From positions 85,613,721 through 85,677,720 of the forward strand of contig CM043956.1 of the NCBI GenBank assembly GCA_014529385.2: a stretch of 64,000 nucleotides of DNA. The letters are read 5' to 3'. Positions 19,501 to 32,238 of this stretch are shown piece after piece. Positions within the stretch are counted from its first letter, which is position 1. Every line of letters starts with the position of its first letter. Below the pieces are notes generated by a model. The model saw only the letters and a program-made list of their open reading frames with translations, was not told the DNA's origin and searched no databases. The DNA comes from Adiantum capillus-veneris (Eukaryota > Streptophyta > Polypodiopsida > Polypodiales > Pteridaceae). The position numbers were made by a program, and so were the translations under genes.

Positions 19501-20055
19501 GATTATTTACTCACACTAAAACTAAGTAGTGCAATCACTCCACATGTACAAAATCAAAATAAGAATCACATGCAAAATTCATCACGATGAGAAAAGCATT
19601 AAGAGTTTTAATATTGGTGAGATTTTTTACCTGGCTAGTCAAATATACATGCACTTTAAGCTAAGGGGGGGAGTAGAAGAACAGTTGAAGAAAAAGTGGA
19701 AAGTATGATGGAGTTCCAAACAACGATCTTACAAATTTAAATGCTTATAGGCTTGATGGTCTAATTAAGAGTTCAATTAGGAGATTCAATATCTTAGATC
19801 TTTTACAACGGATCGGATTTTTTGTTCACGTAAAAAGATTCTTTACTCACACTAAAACTAAGTAGTGCAATTCACTCTAGGTGTAGAAAAGCAAAAGAAG
19901 TATGACATGCAAAATTAGTCACGGGATATGGTGACGCATGTCTTCAAGTCCATCGGCCTTAAAGAAAGTATTAGGTTAAAAGATTCTAAGTTACTCACAC
20001 TAAACTAAGTAGTGCAACCACTCTAGGTGTAGAAAATTAAGGTACCTTTTATTCC

Positions 20056-20109
<54 letters not shown>

Positions 20110-20760
20110 CGCGCGCGCACACACACACACAAAAGAATCATCTCCGGAGTCACAACAATCGTCAATTGATTGTTGACCTTTCATATAAATCACTCTTATG
20201 ATTATTTACTCACACTAAAACTAAGTAGTGCAATCACTCCACATGTACAAAATCAAAATAATTATCACTTGCAAAATGTATCACGACGAGAAAAACATTA
20301 AGACTTTTAATACTTGTGAGATTGTTTACCTGGCTAGTCAAATATACATGCACTTTAAGCGTAAGGGGGGGAGTAGAAGAACAACTGAAGAAAAATCTTA
20401 ACAAAAATTGGAAAGTATGATGGAGTTCCAAACAGTGGTCTTACAAGTTTTAAATGCTTATAGGCCCTTTGGTCTAATTTTGAGCTCAATTAGGAGATTC
20501 AATATCTTAGATCTTTGACAACGGATCGGATTCTTTGTTCACATAAAAAGATTCTTTACTCACACTAAAACTAAGTAGTGCAATTCACTCTAGGTGTAGA
20601 AAAGCAAAAGCAGTATGACATGCAAAATTAGTAACGGGACATGGTGAGGCATGTCTTCAAGTCCATCGATCTTAAAAAAAGTATTAGATTAGAAGATTCT
20701 AAGTTACTCACACTAAAACTAAGTAGTCCAATCACTCTAGGTGTAGAAAATAAAGCAAAA
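19501..20760 (+). repeat. ~699-bp tandem duplication containing family A and E units
   Basis: The block beginning gattatttactcacactaaa at 19501 starts again at 20200. Both copies contain aatatacatgcactttaag, a run of seven G before agtagaagaac, gatggagttccaaac and then family A units. Copy 1 ends with a (CT)n(GC)n(AC)n tract at 20060-20131. Copy 2 ends in (GT)n(GA)n at 20813-20872. Confidence 0.75.
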
Positions 20761-20811
20761 GAAGTATCACATGCAAAATTCGTCACTAGAAAAGCATTAA
20801 GACTTTTAGGA

Positions 20812-20812
<1 letters not shown>

Positions 20813-20872
<60 letters not shown>
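20813..20872. repeat. (GT)n(GA)n compound microsatellite
   Basis: GT about 9 units, then GA about 20 units. It is the reverse-strand form of the (CT)n(CA)n tracts found elsewhere. Confidence 0.92.
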
Positions 20873-20875
<3 letters not shown>

Positions 20876-20879
20876 CCCT

Positions 20880-21280
20880 CGAGAGAAGAGGTAAGCAGTG
20901 ACCAGAGAGAGGAAGGAGGAGGACACCTTGCAAGAAACAAAAGAGAGTAGCTTAGCCTTGGTTGGAAAGTACATGATGGATAGAGAATATTAGTGCCCTT
21001 TATTAGTGACCTTGCCTTTTGAGATGGAAAGTACATGATGGGTAGAGAATATTAGTGCCCTTTATTTCTTTTTGGCATATGCGAACCCTGGACAAGGTTT
21101 AAAAAACAAAATCTAGAAATGCAATTGGCGTGAGTGAGCAGAAGAATTCGCAGGTGGGTGAAATCATGTAAAGAGGATCGACTGAAATCCAGAGCAAGAT
21201 GACTAAAGCATACACACAAGCAAAAGGGTGGAGCCAGCCTTCACTTTACTAATTATAAGGAGCTAGCACACCATTACTTA
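20880..21280. other. Spacer upstream of BPS1-like locus
   Basis: A 38-bp segment (ggaaagtacatgatgg ... gtgccctttatt) is duplicated in tandem-like fashion near 20960-21065. No gene seen. Confidence 0.5.
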
Positions 21281-21282
21281 GG

Positions 21283-21290
21283 TATATAAA
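21283..21290 (+). promoter_or_regulatory. Possible TATA box of BPS1-like gene
   Basis: TATATAAA, about 100 bp upstream of the first ATG (21389). The position fits, but AT-rich background makes chance matches common. Confidence 0.4.
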
Positions 21291-21388
21291 TGTGTGTGCT
21301 GATGAACCAGTTTTCCCAAGCACCGCGTTGAGCAGAATCATCATCGTCATCAGCTTGTAGCCTTGTAGTCGATAAGATCAGCAGAAAA

Positions 21389-22435
21389 ATGGGCGCTGGC
21401 AATCTTCTGGCCTTGGTGGCCAGAGTACAGTCATTCCGCATGAAGAACACGGCCCCCCGCAGCAAGCGCAGGTGCAGGTGCAGAGGAAGGTGATGTGCAG
21501 CTACTCATGGGCAGCTTCCATGCCGACCTGGCACAGCGGGTCGGGCAGCTGCAGCTGCAGGGAGGAAGCGCGCATCTCCATTGGCTGCTTGACGCCTGCG
21601 CCTGCACGCTCTCCACCCACTCCGCTCTTGCCTCTGCTCTCAAGAATGCGCTTGAGCCTCCACCCGCCAATCAGCGCACCGATGAGATGCTGAGCTTGCT
21701 GGACGCTTGCACCTCTCTCAAGCAGGTGGCAGACGACGTGGACCGCCAGCTGGGCTCCCTTCAGGCAGCGCTAATTCAGAGCGCCCGAGGAGTACAGACC
21801 TCCAGAGCAGGTCGCCTGGCAGCAGCACGGCGGCTGCGACCGTGCTTAGATGGCCTTCAATCGCTCAGCTGTGCCCAATACAGGCCCATCAAAGAGGCGC
21901 AGGCGGCCTTGCTGCTGGCGGCCAAGCGCGAGCTGCTGGCACCTGCAGCTAATTGTCGACGTGATCCCGCAGCACAGCCCCTCCATCACGCCTTGGATGG
22001 CACCTTGCTCATATCTCTGCTAGTGCTGGCCTCCGCCATCGCAACCCTTGCTCCCCCCCTCCGATCATCATCTGACGCCATCCGCAGCGCCTGCAAGATC
22101 GTCGCCTCCAGCTGCAAGAGCGGCAGTAGCCTAGCGACGGCAACGATGTGGGGTGGGCCCCTGTAGCAGCTACAGTGTGACCTGAAGCAGGAGGACATGG
22201 GCGCTCTCTTTTCGAGCTTCAAGGGCTGCACTCCGCCGCCGCCTCCATCCACGCCACCGTCTCCGGACCAGCTCATGCAGATCAGGCTACTGTTGCGGAT
22301 CTGAGGCAGAGAATCGACAGCGTGCACAAGCGCTCGCAAGAAGCCCGAGCGTGTGTCACCGTGCTCCGCTCGCAACTGGCCTCCCTCTTCCAGGCCCTGG
22401 TGGTGCTCCGCCTCTCTCTCCTCGCCCTCCCCTGA
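21389..22435 (+). pseudogene. BYPASS1/ROH1-like protein gene, frame-disrupted
   Basis: A GC-rich island in AT-rich repeats. The likely start, ATG at 21389, gives MGAGNLLALVARVQSFRMKN. At a run of six C (21453-21458) the meaningful frame shifts and continues through GDVQLLMGSFHADLAQR, WLLDACACTLSTHSALASAL, EMLSLLDACTSLKQV and a hydrophobic stretch (TLLISLLVLASAIATL, about 21997-22044). A TAG lies at 22164. After another shift near 22215 the frame reads VADLRQRIDSVHK and LRSQLASLFQAL to TGA at 22433. The F...L, WL, LLD and C-terminal helical layout resembles plant BPS1/ROH1-like (DUF793/DUF241-type) proteins of about 350 residues. Those act in root-derived signalling or exocyst contact; that role is family knowledge. 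Three breaks suggest a pseudogene, though the C-run shift could be a sequencing error. Family assignment is moderate. Confidence 0.55.
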
Positions 22436-22486
22436 GAGACTGGCTGGACCCACGTCCTTTTTCAAAAGGTTCCGGAATCAGGCTCA

Positions 22487-23156
22487 AACTTAAGTTCAAG
22501 CCTCATGACACAGACACTCAATTTTTAGGCCCTATGACCACTCTAGTAGAACAATTTCTATCTAGAAACTATCTCGAAGGGTTTGTATCTCACAAGATTT
22601 GAATTGAGTCTTCATACTGTCCAAACTTGTTTTTTTGTCTTATCATCGAAGGACTCAATTTGTAAGCATCATCAACACGATAGTAGGACTCTTCCAAGCT
22701 AGAATCCATCTACAAGAGTCCTATATCATGAGGTTTGACTCTCATGGGCTAGATACACATGCAAAACTTTTTCAAGTTGTCGAAATACAGCTTTAAACAT
22801 CTATGACTCATGAGGCCCTTAACCCTCATGCCCTTGAGACTCAATTATAAATCTTCATGAGAACTCTAGGAGGAAGAGATTGCTTGCTTGATAGCTGTTG
22901 TGGAGGCAATTCAGAAGGTTCTATCCATGCAATATGTATGGTATGTTCCGGAATGCAGGTACATCATATGGGAAAGAGGGCCACCTGGGAAGTAGGTGGC
23001 GAGGATACTGCATGGACAATAGAAGATAAGTATTGAGCAAGCGCATGCATGAATGTCTGAACTGGAATCCACGCTTGCCACATCCTACAAAGGCAGTGAC
23101 ACTCGTGCCGTTAATTTTTTTGAGGACATAAGTAGCTCAAGGTATGATCTATCTTA

Positions 23157-23212
<56 letters not shown>

Positions 23213-24333
23213 ATGCTTCTTGAAACAAAGACTCTTGCAAAACTCTTTCTAAGTAGTTGAGCATTTATTCTATTCCTCTTGGATTTGAACTAAAGTTTAA
23301 CCCTCATGACCTGGATAGTTTTCAAGAATCTTGAGCATGATATACCTTATTTTAGTTGAGCATTTAGTCTCTAGCTTCGAGGCTCAAACTTAAGTTCGAG
23401 CCTCATGACATGGATGCTTATTTTTCAAGCCTCATATCACTCAAAAGTGACTTATTTTAGTTGAGCATCTAGTCTCTAGTTTGAGGGCTCGAACTTAAGT
23501 TCGAGCCTCATGACGTGAATACTTAGTTTTCAAGCCTCATGAGTACTCAAATATAACTTGTTTTAGTTGAAAACATAGTCTCAAGATTCGCGGCTAGAAT
23601 CTAAGTTCGAGCCTCATGACACAAAAACTCAATTTTCAAGCCTCATGAGCACTCTAGTGGAACTCATCACGCTCAAACTTAAGTTCAAGCCTCATGACAT
23701 GGATACTCAATTTTTAGGCCCCATGACCACTCTAGTAGAACAATTTCTATCCAGAAACTATTCCGAAGGGTTTGTATCTCACTATATTTGAATTGAGTCT
23801 TCATACAGTCCAAACTTGTTTTTCTGTCTCATCATCTAATTACTCAATTTGTAAGCATCATGAACACTCTAGTAGGACTCTTCCAAGCTAGAACCCATCT
23901 ACAAGTCCTATCTCATGAGATTTGAGTCTTATGGGCCACAAAGAAAAAAAAAATTCCAGTTGAAATCCATCTTTAAACATCTCTGACTCATGAGGCTCTT
24001 GACCCTCATGCCCTTTAGATTCAATTATTAATTCTTTTGAGAACTCTAGGAGGAAGAAATTGCCTGCTTGATACCTATTGTGGAGGCAATTCGGAAGCTT
24101 CCATCCGTGGAGTCTTTATAGTATGTGCTTGAATGTAGGTACGTCATATATAGAAAACAGGGCCACTTGGGAAGTAGGTGGCGAGGATATTGTTGCATGG
24201 ACAACAGAAGATAAATATTGGGCAGGCACATATATGCGTGCCTGCAAAACTGGCATCCATGCTTGCCACATCCTACAAATGCAATGACACTGGTGCACTT
24301 AATTTGTTTGAGGGCATAAGTAGCTCAAGGTAT

Positions 24334-24399
<66 letters not shown>

Positions 24400-26100
24400 G
24401 CTTCTTGAAACAAAGACTCTTGCGAAACTCTTTCTAAGTAGTCGAGCATTCATTCTATTCCTCTTGGGTTTGAGCTAAAGTTTAACCCTCAGGACGTGGA
24501 TAGTTTTCAAGCATCTTGAGCACGATACACCTTATTTTAGTTGAGCATTTAGTCTCTAGCTTCGAGGCTCGAACTTAAGTTCAAGCCTCATGACATGGAT
24601 GTTTATTTTTCAAGCCTCGTGATCACTTAAACATGACTTGTTTTAGTTGAGCATTTAGTCTCTAGTTTAAGGGCTCGTTCGAGCCTCATGACCTGAATGC
24701 TTAGTTTTCAAGCCTCATGAGTAGTCAAATATAACTTGATTTAGTTGAAAATACAGTCTCAAGATTCGAGGCTGGAACAACTTAAGTTTAAGCCTCATGA
24801 CACAAAAACTCAAATTTCAAGCCTCATGAGCACTCTAGTAGAACTCATCACACTCAAATTTAAGTTCAAGCCTCATGACATGGATACTCAATTTTCAAGC
24901 CCCATGACCACTCTAGTAGAACAATTTCTATATAGAAACTATTTCGATGGGTTTGTATCTCACTATATTTGAATTGAGTCTGCATGCGGTTGTTGTTCAG
25001 TCTCATCATCTAAGGATTCAATTTGTAAGAATCATGAACACTCTAGTAGGACTTTTCCAAGCTAGAATCCATCTACAAGAGTCCTATCTCATGAGGTTTG
25101 ATTCTTATGGGCTAGAGAGACATGGAAAACTCTTTCAAGTAGAAATCCATCTTTTAACATCTCTGACTCCTGAGGCTCTTGACCCTCATGCCCTTGAGAC
25201 TCAATTATTAATCCTCATGAGAACTCTAGGAGGAAGAACTTACTTGCCTGACACCTTCTGTGGAGGCAATTAAGAAGCTTCCATCCATGGAATCTGTATG
25301 GTATGTGCCTGATTGTAGGTACATCATATGGAAAAGAGGGCCTCTTGGGAAGTAGATGGAAAGGATGGAAGATAAATATTGAGCAAGAGCATGCATGAGT
25401 TCTTGCAACTATTATCCACGCTTGCCACATCGTACAAAGGCAATGACACTCATGCCCTTAACTTGTTTGAGGGTAGACGTACCTCAAGGTATGATATCTC
25501 CTCTCTTTCTTTGTCTCTCTCTCTCTCTTGTGCTTCTTGAAACAAAGACTCTTGAAAAACTCTTTCTAAGTGGTCAAGCATTTATATTTCTATTCCTCTT
25601 GAGTTCGAACTAAAGTTCAACCCTCATGACCTAGATAGTTTTCAAGCTCTTGAGCACGATAAACCTTATTTTAACTGAGCATTTAGTCTCTAACTTCGAG
25701 GCTCGAACTTATGTTCAAGCCTCATGACATGTATGTTTATTTTTCAAGCCTCATGAGCACTCAAACATGACTTGTTTTAGTTGAGCATTTAGTCTCTAGT
25801 TGCAAGGCCACATGACCACTCTAGTACAACAATTTCTATGATCTAGAAACTATGCCGAAGGGTTTGTATCTCACAAGATTTGAATTGAGTCTTCATGCGG
25901 TCCAAACTTGTTTTTGAGTCTCATCATCTAAAGACTCAATTTATAAGCATCATGAACACTCTAGTAGGACTCTTCCGAGCTAGAATCCATCTACAAGAGT
26001 CCTATCTTATGAGGTTGGAACTTAGGTTTGAGTCTCATGGGTTAGAGACACATGCAAAACTCTTTCAAGTTGAAATACATTTTTAAACATCTTTGAAGTA
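22487..26100 (+). repeat. 1.18-kb tandem array, about 3.2 units
   Basis: Units start near 22487, 23666 and 24847 (periods 1179 and 1181). A shorter fourth begins near 25757 and fades by about 26100. Each full unit has ctcaaacttaagttcaagcc, gaccactctagtagaacaat, gagggccncttgggaagtag and ccacgcttgccacat. A (CT)n tract (23160-23212, 24338-24396, short at 25501-25528) follows, then a block of shorter repeats around aagttcgagcctcatgac spaced roughly 60-120 bp apart. No frame is conserved between units, so it looks like a satellite or an amplified piece of a retroelement. Confidence 0.85.
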
Positions 26101-29100
26101 TGAGGCTCTTAACCCTCATGAGAACTCTAGGAGGACTCTTTCTATGTGCAAGACTATTTACAACACTAAGCATGAGAATCTCACAAGCTAGAGACTCTTG
26201 GAGAAGTCTTTCCAATTGAAAGACATCTTCCAAAGAGTTCCATATAAAATCTTTTTAACTAGAAGCCATCCCCAAGTGTCTCTATCACATGAGACTCAAA
26301 ATTTAGTTTGAGCCTCATGATCCAAAAATGCTTGTAAAACAACGGAAAGTTATCTACATCAGCTATAGACCTCAAACTTCAACCTTGCACCTTGTTATTC
26401 TCTAAACTTTTTTGATCGCTTGACTCAAAATTATGTACTTATTCAATATCAATGCCAATTACGTGGGATTATCCCTCACTTGTCCTTCAACAATATTGTG
26501 AGATATATATTACTGTCATGAGAAGGATATGGACATGTGAAGACTCGCAACTTATCCTAAAACCTCTTTGTATTAGTTTGAAAGACTGAGGAATGAGACG
26601 ATTTGGAAATTTTAGTTTACCAATATGACTAGAATAGGTAGAAATGGTATTTTACTTTTGAGATATGGTTTGAATAGAGAGAGGGACATCAATAATTATA
26701 TTTGGTACAATTTTATGAAAAGTACTTGTTAAGTGCATCAATATGGTATTCTTACATCATAGCTTAGATTTAAATGAATTCATGAATGTTTTGTTATTTG
26801 ATGTTTGAGTTTTTTATTAATAGCCAAGCATATCTTATAGATAGATGCTAACTTTGTGAAGAGAAGCCACATAAGTAGAAAAAAAGCTTTATTTTTGGCT
26901 TTAGAGAGTTCCTTATTGCAATTGTCCAATTAAAACAAGCCTTGGTAATCCTAATTATACAAAGATGGAAAGAAAAACGTTAAAAGTATGCATGAAGTAT
27001 TTTAAGAAAAAGCTACATATATTATACAAGAGGTAGCTTGAAGGAAAAACACCTTATTCAAAAAAATAAACGTTGGATTTAGAATCGATGTTCTATCATC
27101 TTATCACTAAGTTATATGCCCAAGTATTCATGTCCTCAAGTACAAATGAAATTTGCACAACTAAGTTATGTGATCTTATCACTAAGGTATATGACCAAGG
27201 ATTCATGTCCTCAAGTATGAATGAAATTTGCACAATCATGTCTAGCACTAAAAAATGAGTCAAATATAAAAGGAGTATTAATGATGCTTTTAAAAGTTGG
27301 ACTACTTGAATAAGTACCAATATATCTATAGATATTATTTATGTATCTTCGAGTAATTTTTTTCATATTTTTGTGAGTTTTCATCATAACAAAATTTGTT
27401 TTATTTTTGTTTTTGAGTATATGTTGTGTTTATAAAGACCACATTTGAAGTTTGATCAATTTCTCAAAAATTGCTCTTATGTTCTATTCAAGTGATCAAT
27501 ACAAACAAATAGAGGCCGCTCCATGCTCGGGGGATGTACTATGCAATCATGTTACCTTGTGAGTTCAATAGGAGGGATTTTTAAAGGCAAAAACTTTAGG
27601 AACAAAGATACATTAAAATAAGGGGGTTTTATATTCAAATTTGAAAAAAAAATCCTAAAATAAAGAGTCATTTTATTCATTCAAACATGCTAAAATATAT
27701 AGGGGTTTTTTAAATTATCCCACGAATACACACTATATAGGGGGGTACTAAATAATGCACCCCTTGAGGCTCCATGGAACTATCTCATGAAATTAGATCC
27801 CATAGTACATACTATTCTCTCCCAAAAGAAAGTATGCTTATACTCATAATTAAGAGACAATTCTAGCATCTGTGCTCAAAGAGATGTCCTCCTCCAATCA
27901 AGCATGTGATATAAGGTTGTGCATTTGAGTGGTGAACCACACTCCTCTTCTCTTCGATGCTAGTTGATAAGGATGCTTTTGGTGTTTTAGTTACTCTTAA
28001 CCTATTGAAGATAAGAAAAGGATACCATTTCCATGTAATTTTCTCATGGACATATCCTTCATTTATGTGTTATTTAGTTGCAAAAGCAGGCATGCTGGTG
28101 CTCTTGATTAGAGAAAATGCCTCCCTTTGCTCTCAAAGAGATGCCCTCCACAATCTATCATGTGACAAGTAGTGGTTTATTTGGACTTGAGAACGCGGGT
28201 TTTTATTTTATTTTATTACCTTAAGCATGTAAGTAAAGGGGATTTTTTGATACCCTTTGAATGCACATTATATGAATATTTTCTTAACTGTGCACCCACC
28301 GAGCTCGGGAACGATACCCCTATCCTCTTTGATTTGCTAGATAGTGATGTGTTTATATTTATCTATTAATATTGAAGATATATAACGTAATGAAAGGTTA
28401 CCAAATCCATGAAAATAATATCATGGAAGTAGCCTATATTTACATATTATCTAGTTGGAATAGTAAGCATGATCATGCTCTTCATAAGAGAGAGTTTCCA
28501 CCTTTGTGATTAAAGAGACACCCTCCCCTCTCATGTAAGTGGAATATGCTCTAACATACTTCTTTTTTGCAAAATTTTGGAGCCTATCAAGTGAAGAGAT
28601 TAATTTTTTTTGAAGGGAACAACAACTGCATGGCTACCTAGAATGGTATATGCAAAGACAAGATGGGATATACTTGTAGCACTCTAGTAAATGACTTGGC
28701 TTGCAATAGAGAAATAGTGTATGTACAATAGGAAACACAATTACTAAGGATATATATGTATTAGGTTAGCCACTGTGCTTAGAAACTCACGGTTATCTTA
28801 TTGTAAATATGAATTGCGTACATAACTAAGAATACAAGTGTTAATATCTTTTTTTTCTTCATTTGTTATCTTGGTGTTTGTAAACACCATCCTCATTTGA
28901 GATCCCCTCAACATGAAAATTGGTTTAGTAAGGGCTTGTGAACAAGTCCAATTTTGTTGCTCATTTTTTATTTTAGTTTCTTAACATTGTACTCTTGCAT
29001 GATTCTTTTGATTCCATTGGCCTCCCTTTAAAGTGTCTTGAATTTGTAGACAATACCTTTTTATTATTAGTGCAATGTTTGATGAAAGTGCTATTTATTA

Positions 29101-29724
29101 AAAAGTTACTCATTCTTTTTTTTTTTTGCCATAAAAGATACTCTTTCTTATCAACAATGTTAAATCATGCTTGCAAATGATTTGTTGCTGCATATACACA
29201 AACACAAAAATATATTTGTGTCTTGAGGATATGGCTATGTGTTAAGGTTAAATTTATGATACCATCCTCTAGTCACATAGAGTTGTCTTGAACTAGGCTT
29301 GAGCCTCATGCCCACTTGCTACTTTAATTGAGGCATTTGATGCTCTAATGAGCTTCAAACCTCCTCTTAATATCCTATAGAGCAACAATAAGTGAGGATT
29401 GAGTTTCGGTTTGAGTCTCGCATCCATGTGCTAGTGCCTTGAACGAAGTTTGAGTGTGTCCACCTGCTAGTTTATGCGAGCCATATGAGGCTCGAACTCA
29501 AATTAAATACTCTTCTTAATATCCCACATAGTAGCAACAAGTGAGGCTTGAAATTTTTTAAACTTAAGTTTCAACCCCCGGTTCATGTGCTAGTGCTTCA
29601 ATTTATATGGCCACAAAGGGTCCCCACAAACAACCATGAGGTCAAACTTCACAAAAAATACTACAATTTCAGATCTCATTTTAAACAATGGGACTTGAAT
29701 AATTCCCAAAATTCCTAAATATGT
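26100..29724. other. AT-rich region without recognisable genes
   Basis: Echoes of the gagcctcatg word appear at 26270-26330 and 29290-29580, so this may be diverged satellite flank. At 27098-27240 a 75-bp unit with catgtcctcaagta and aatgaaatttgcacaa is repeated twice. Around 27870, 28120 and 28500 a segment resembling ctcaaagagatgccctcc recurs, suggesting older repeats. All open frames are short and AT-driven. Confidence 0.5.
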
Positions 29725-30066
29725 CTTTTATGTTTGTGATGCATGAAGCTTTCCATCTTCATTGCATCACCTAGGTCACAAGGAACACAAATATTGTATT
29801 GTAACAAGTCTCTCTTAATGGGAGAAATCATAATACAAATTCCTATTGGAGGGGGGACCGGCTCCACATAAATCCGGTCCTCAACTGTTGTCATGTTCTC
29901 TAAATTCTCTCTCTTGCAAAAGTATTGTTCATGCCAAGTTAACTAATTGCTATTATTATGTTGCTATCTTCAATTATGTTCACCCGCTATGCTCACAAAG
30001 TCATTTCTCAAAAGTATTCTCATTAATTTCCGCTACTCTCAAATTAAATAGGCCAATTCCATTACA
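29725..30066 (+). repeat. 5' LTR of gypsy element 1, only last ~340 bp kept
   Basis: Aligns to 36796-37137, including ttgcatcacctaggtcacaa, gggagaaatcataatac and ggccaattccattaca. Upstream of 29725 the sequence no longer matches the 3' LTR, so roughly 1.25 kb of the LTR is missing. Confidence 0.85.
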
Positions 30067-30067
30067 T

Positions 30068-30080
30068 TGGTATCAGAGCA
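30068..30080 (+). other. Primer binding site, gypsy element 1
   Basis: TGGTATCAGAGCA begins two bases after the LTR end (CA at 30065-30066). It is the usual complement to the 3' end of initiator tRNA-Met in plant LTR elements. Confidence 0.9.
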
Positions 30081-30480
30081 TTTGGTTTCTCTTTTCTTGC
30101 TTAAGAAGAGAGGTCCTTAAGTAGCCTATAAATGGTTGATGTTGTTAATTATATTAGGGTAAGTGGAACTAGGATCTATTATCGGTTTTGTTGAGCCCAC
30201 TATGTGGGGGATGGTGCACACCTCGGGAGCTTTGGACTTAATAATGGAGTCTTTTTAGACTTGCCTACGGCTTTACCATTATTGAGCCATAAGAAGTTCG
30301 AAAGGAGCTAGCCCTTGGCAACTTTGCTATGTTAGACCTACTCCTCTACTCTCTATAATTAACCACTTCGAGCCGTGGGTGTAGATACTTAAGAGCCAAT
30401 TTTCAAAGGCTAAGAGGAGTGGCAACTAAGGTTTTGAATTGCCAAAGCATACACTACGTACATACATAAATTTTGTTAAC

Positions 30481-31707
30481 ATGGCTGACAATAGTCAAGA
30501 GAGTAGAATGAACATTGATAGATTTGATTTTTCACATGAAGGTGCTAATGATGATGCTCCCATGTTTGTGAATTATCTCGTAACTAGGTTGCAGCAAGCT
30601 ATGGCCAACCCTCCTTTGCAAGCCGAAGTTACTCAACAACTTCATGCTTGTGGAATATCCCTTCCTCTCCAAGAGGAGAGAGAGATTAGGAGGCCTCTTG
30701 AAGAGACTCCCAAAAGAAGACTCTCTCCCATTCGAGAGGAGGAATCCAAAGGGCAAGAAAGCAATGAAAGTTTAAGTTCCTCTGAAGATGTAGCTCCACG
30801 AAGACGGTGGTCTAGACGATTGCCCACTCCTCCCAAGAGGAAAAGATCAACACATAGTCCTTCTCCTCATCACTCTGAAAGTCAAGAGAGGAAACAAAGG
30901 AAGAAAAGGGCTAGGAAGAGGTCACCCTCTTCTCCTTCTTCTTCACCTTCCTCCTCTTCCGACGAAAGTTATGGCTATTCTCCTAGAGAATACAAGAGGG
31001 GAGGACATCGCAAATCATTTCCTGCATGGCGAAGGTCACAAAAGCTAAAGAAGTTCAAGGAGGGAGGAAAGAGTATCTCTTTTCTCACCTATGATGGCAC
31101 CTTCGGTGCTACCGACAAAGTGTTGGCCTTCATCCAACAATTTTATGTGGCCTTTGGAGATGAGGGCTTCACAGAGTCCTCTAAGCTACACCATGTAGCT
31201 ATGCACTTCCAAAAATCAGCTCGTCAATGGTGGGCTAGACTTCGTGGCAATGGTCAAGCCCCAAAGACATGGAAAACTCTACGAGTTTCCATCATGAAGC
31301 AATTCCTTGCAAGCGATGCAAAGGACAAAGTGCTTACCGAATGGTGCAGCTTGAAGCTCCTCTCCCATGGGTCTATCCACAAATATGTAGACAAGTTTTG
31401 GGATTTACATCTCAAGGCTATTGTCTTTCAAAAGATAGACTTTTCCGAGCAAAGGCAGCAATTCTGTGCGGGATTACCTGAAGAGATGGCCGAATACATC
31501 AACTCTCAATGTCCTGGTACTATTAGCGAAGTAATCCATCACACCATGGTTGCTTCACGCATCAATTTCCATGAAGGGGCTAGACATAATGTCAAGCCCA
31601 TGGAAAACAAAGACAAAAATGATGCAAAGGGAAAAACCAATGTTCAAAATACTTCCCAAGTCAATTCCAACAACAACAACAATCGGTCCAAGGAGAAGGC
31701 AGTTTAG
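30481..31707 (+). pseudogene. Gag (capsid part) of gypsy element 1
   Basis: The start MADNSQES at 30481 is preferred over an upstream ATG at 30439 because element 2 has the same MADNS start. The first part is charged and Ser/Arg-rich. The capsid-type core (retrotrans_gag) includes SFLTYDGTFGATDKVLAFIQ, HFQKSARQWW and the KQFLASDA..L..W pattern. TAG at 31705 closes the frame just before KGKNKLSPEEL; element 2 has a Tyr codon at this place. In-frame sequence continues into the zinc knuckle. Gag forms the particle that packages element RNA in the cytoplasm. Confidence 0.9.
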
Positions 31708-32238
31708 AAAGGTAAAAACAAACTCTCTCCTGAAGAGCTTGAAGCTTTTCACAAGGACCATAAGTGTTTCAAGTGTGGGGAGCAAGGACATTGCTATCGT
31801 TCTTGCCCCAAGAAGAATATTAGCAATGAGACTCCTAGGGCTTCCACCATCGAAGCTCCAAAAGAGGATGCTCATTGCAAAGGATCATCACTTTCCTATT
31901 CTTGGGGAAAGGTAAGAGAGCATGATACATTCATCTTGTTTGACCCTGGCTCTACTCTCAACTTCATATCAATGGAGTTGGCCACCATGTTGGGCATTCA
32001 AGCTTTTGATATGGGAGATATAGTAGTGGATGATGCAGATTTCAAGGGACAACAAGCCTCCGTTACTCCCTTGATTGGGAAGTTGAGGCTTCATGTCCAA
32101 ATCTATGTCGACAAAGAAGACTTCTTCATATCTCCTCTCCAACATGAGGATGTTATCCTAGGGGCACCATGGTTTGATCACCATGGTTCCCTGAAAGGAG
32201 AATCTACTTCACCTACAGGGGAAATAACATGTATATAG
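31708..32238 (+). pseudogene. Zinc knuckle and aspartic protease of gypsy element 1
   Basis: In frame with gag after the stop: CFKCGEQGHCYRSC (CX2CX4HX4C nucleic-acid-binding knuckle), then the protease with FILFDPGSTLNFIS as active-site motif (Asp-x-Gly) and DVILGAPWFDHH near the end. The frame closes at 32236, while the polymerase frame starts one base off near 32190, so a frameshift separates protease from RT. The protease normally cleaves the Gag-Pol precursor. Confidence 0.88.

Noticed and set aside
27073-27258. Small open frame over a 75-bp duplication
   Set aside because: Its periodic protein comes from the tandem repeat. No evidence of function.
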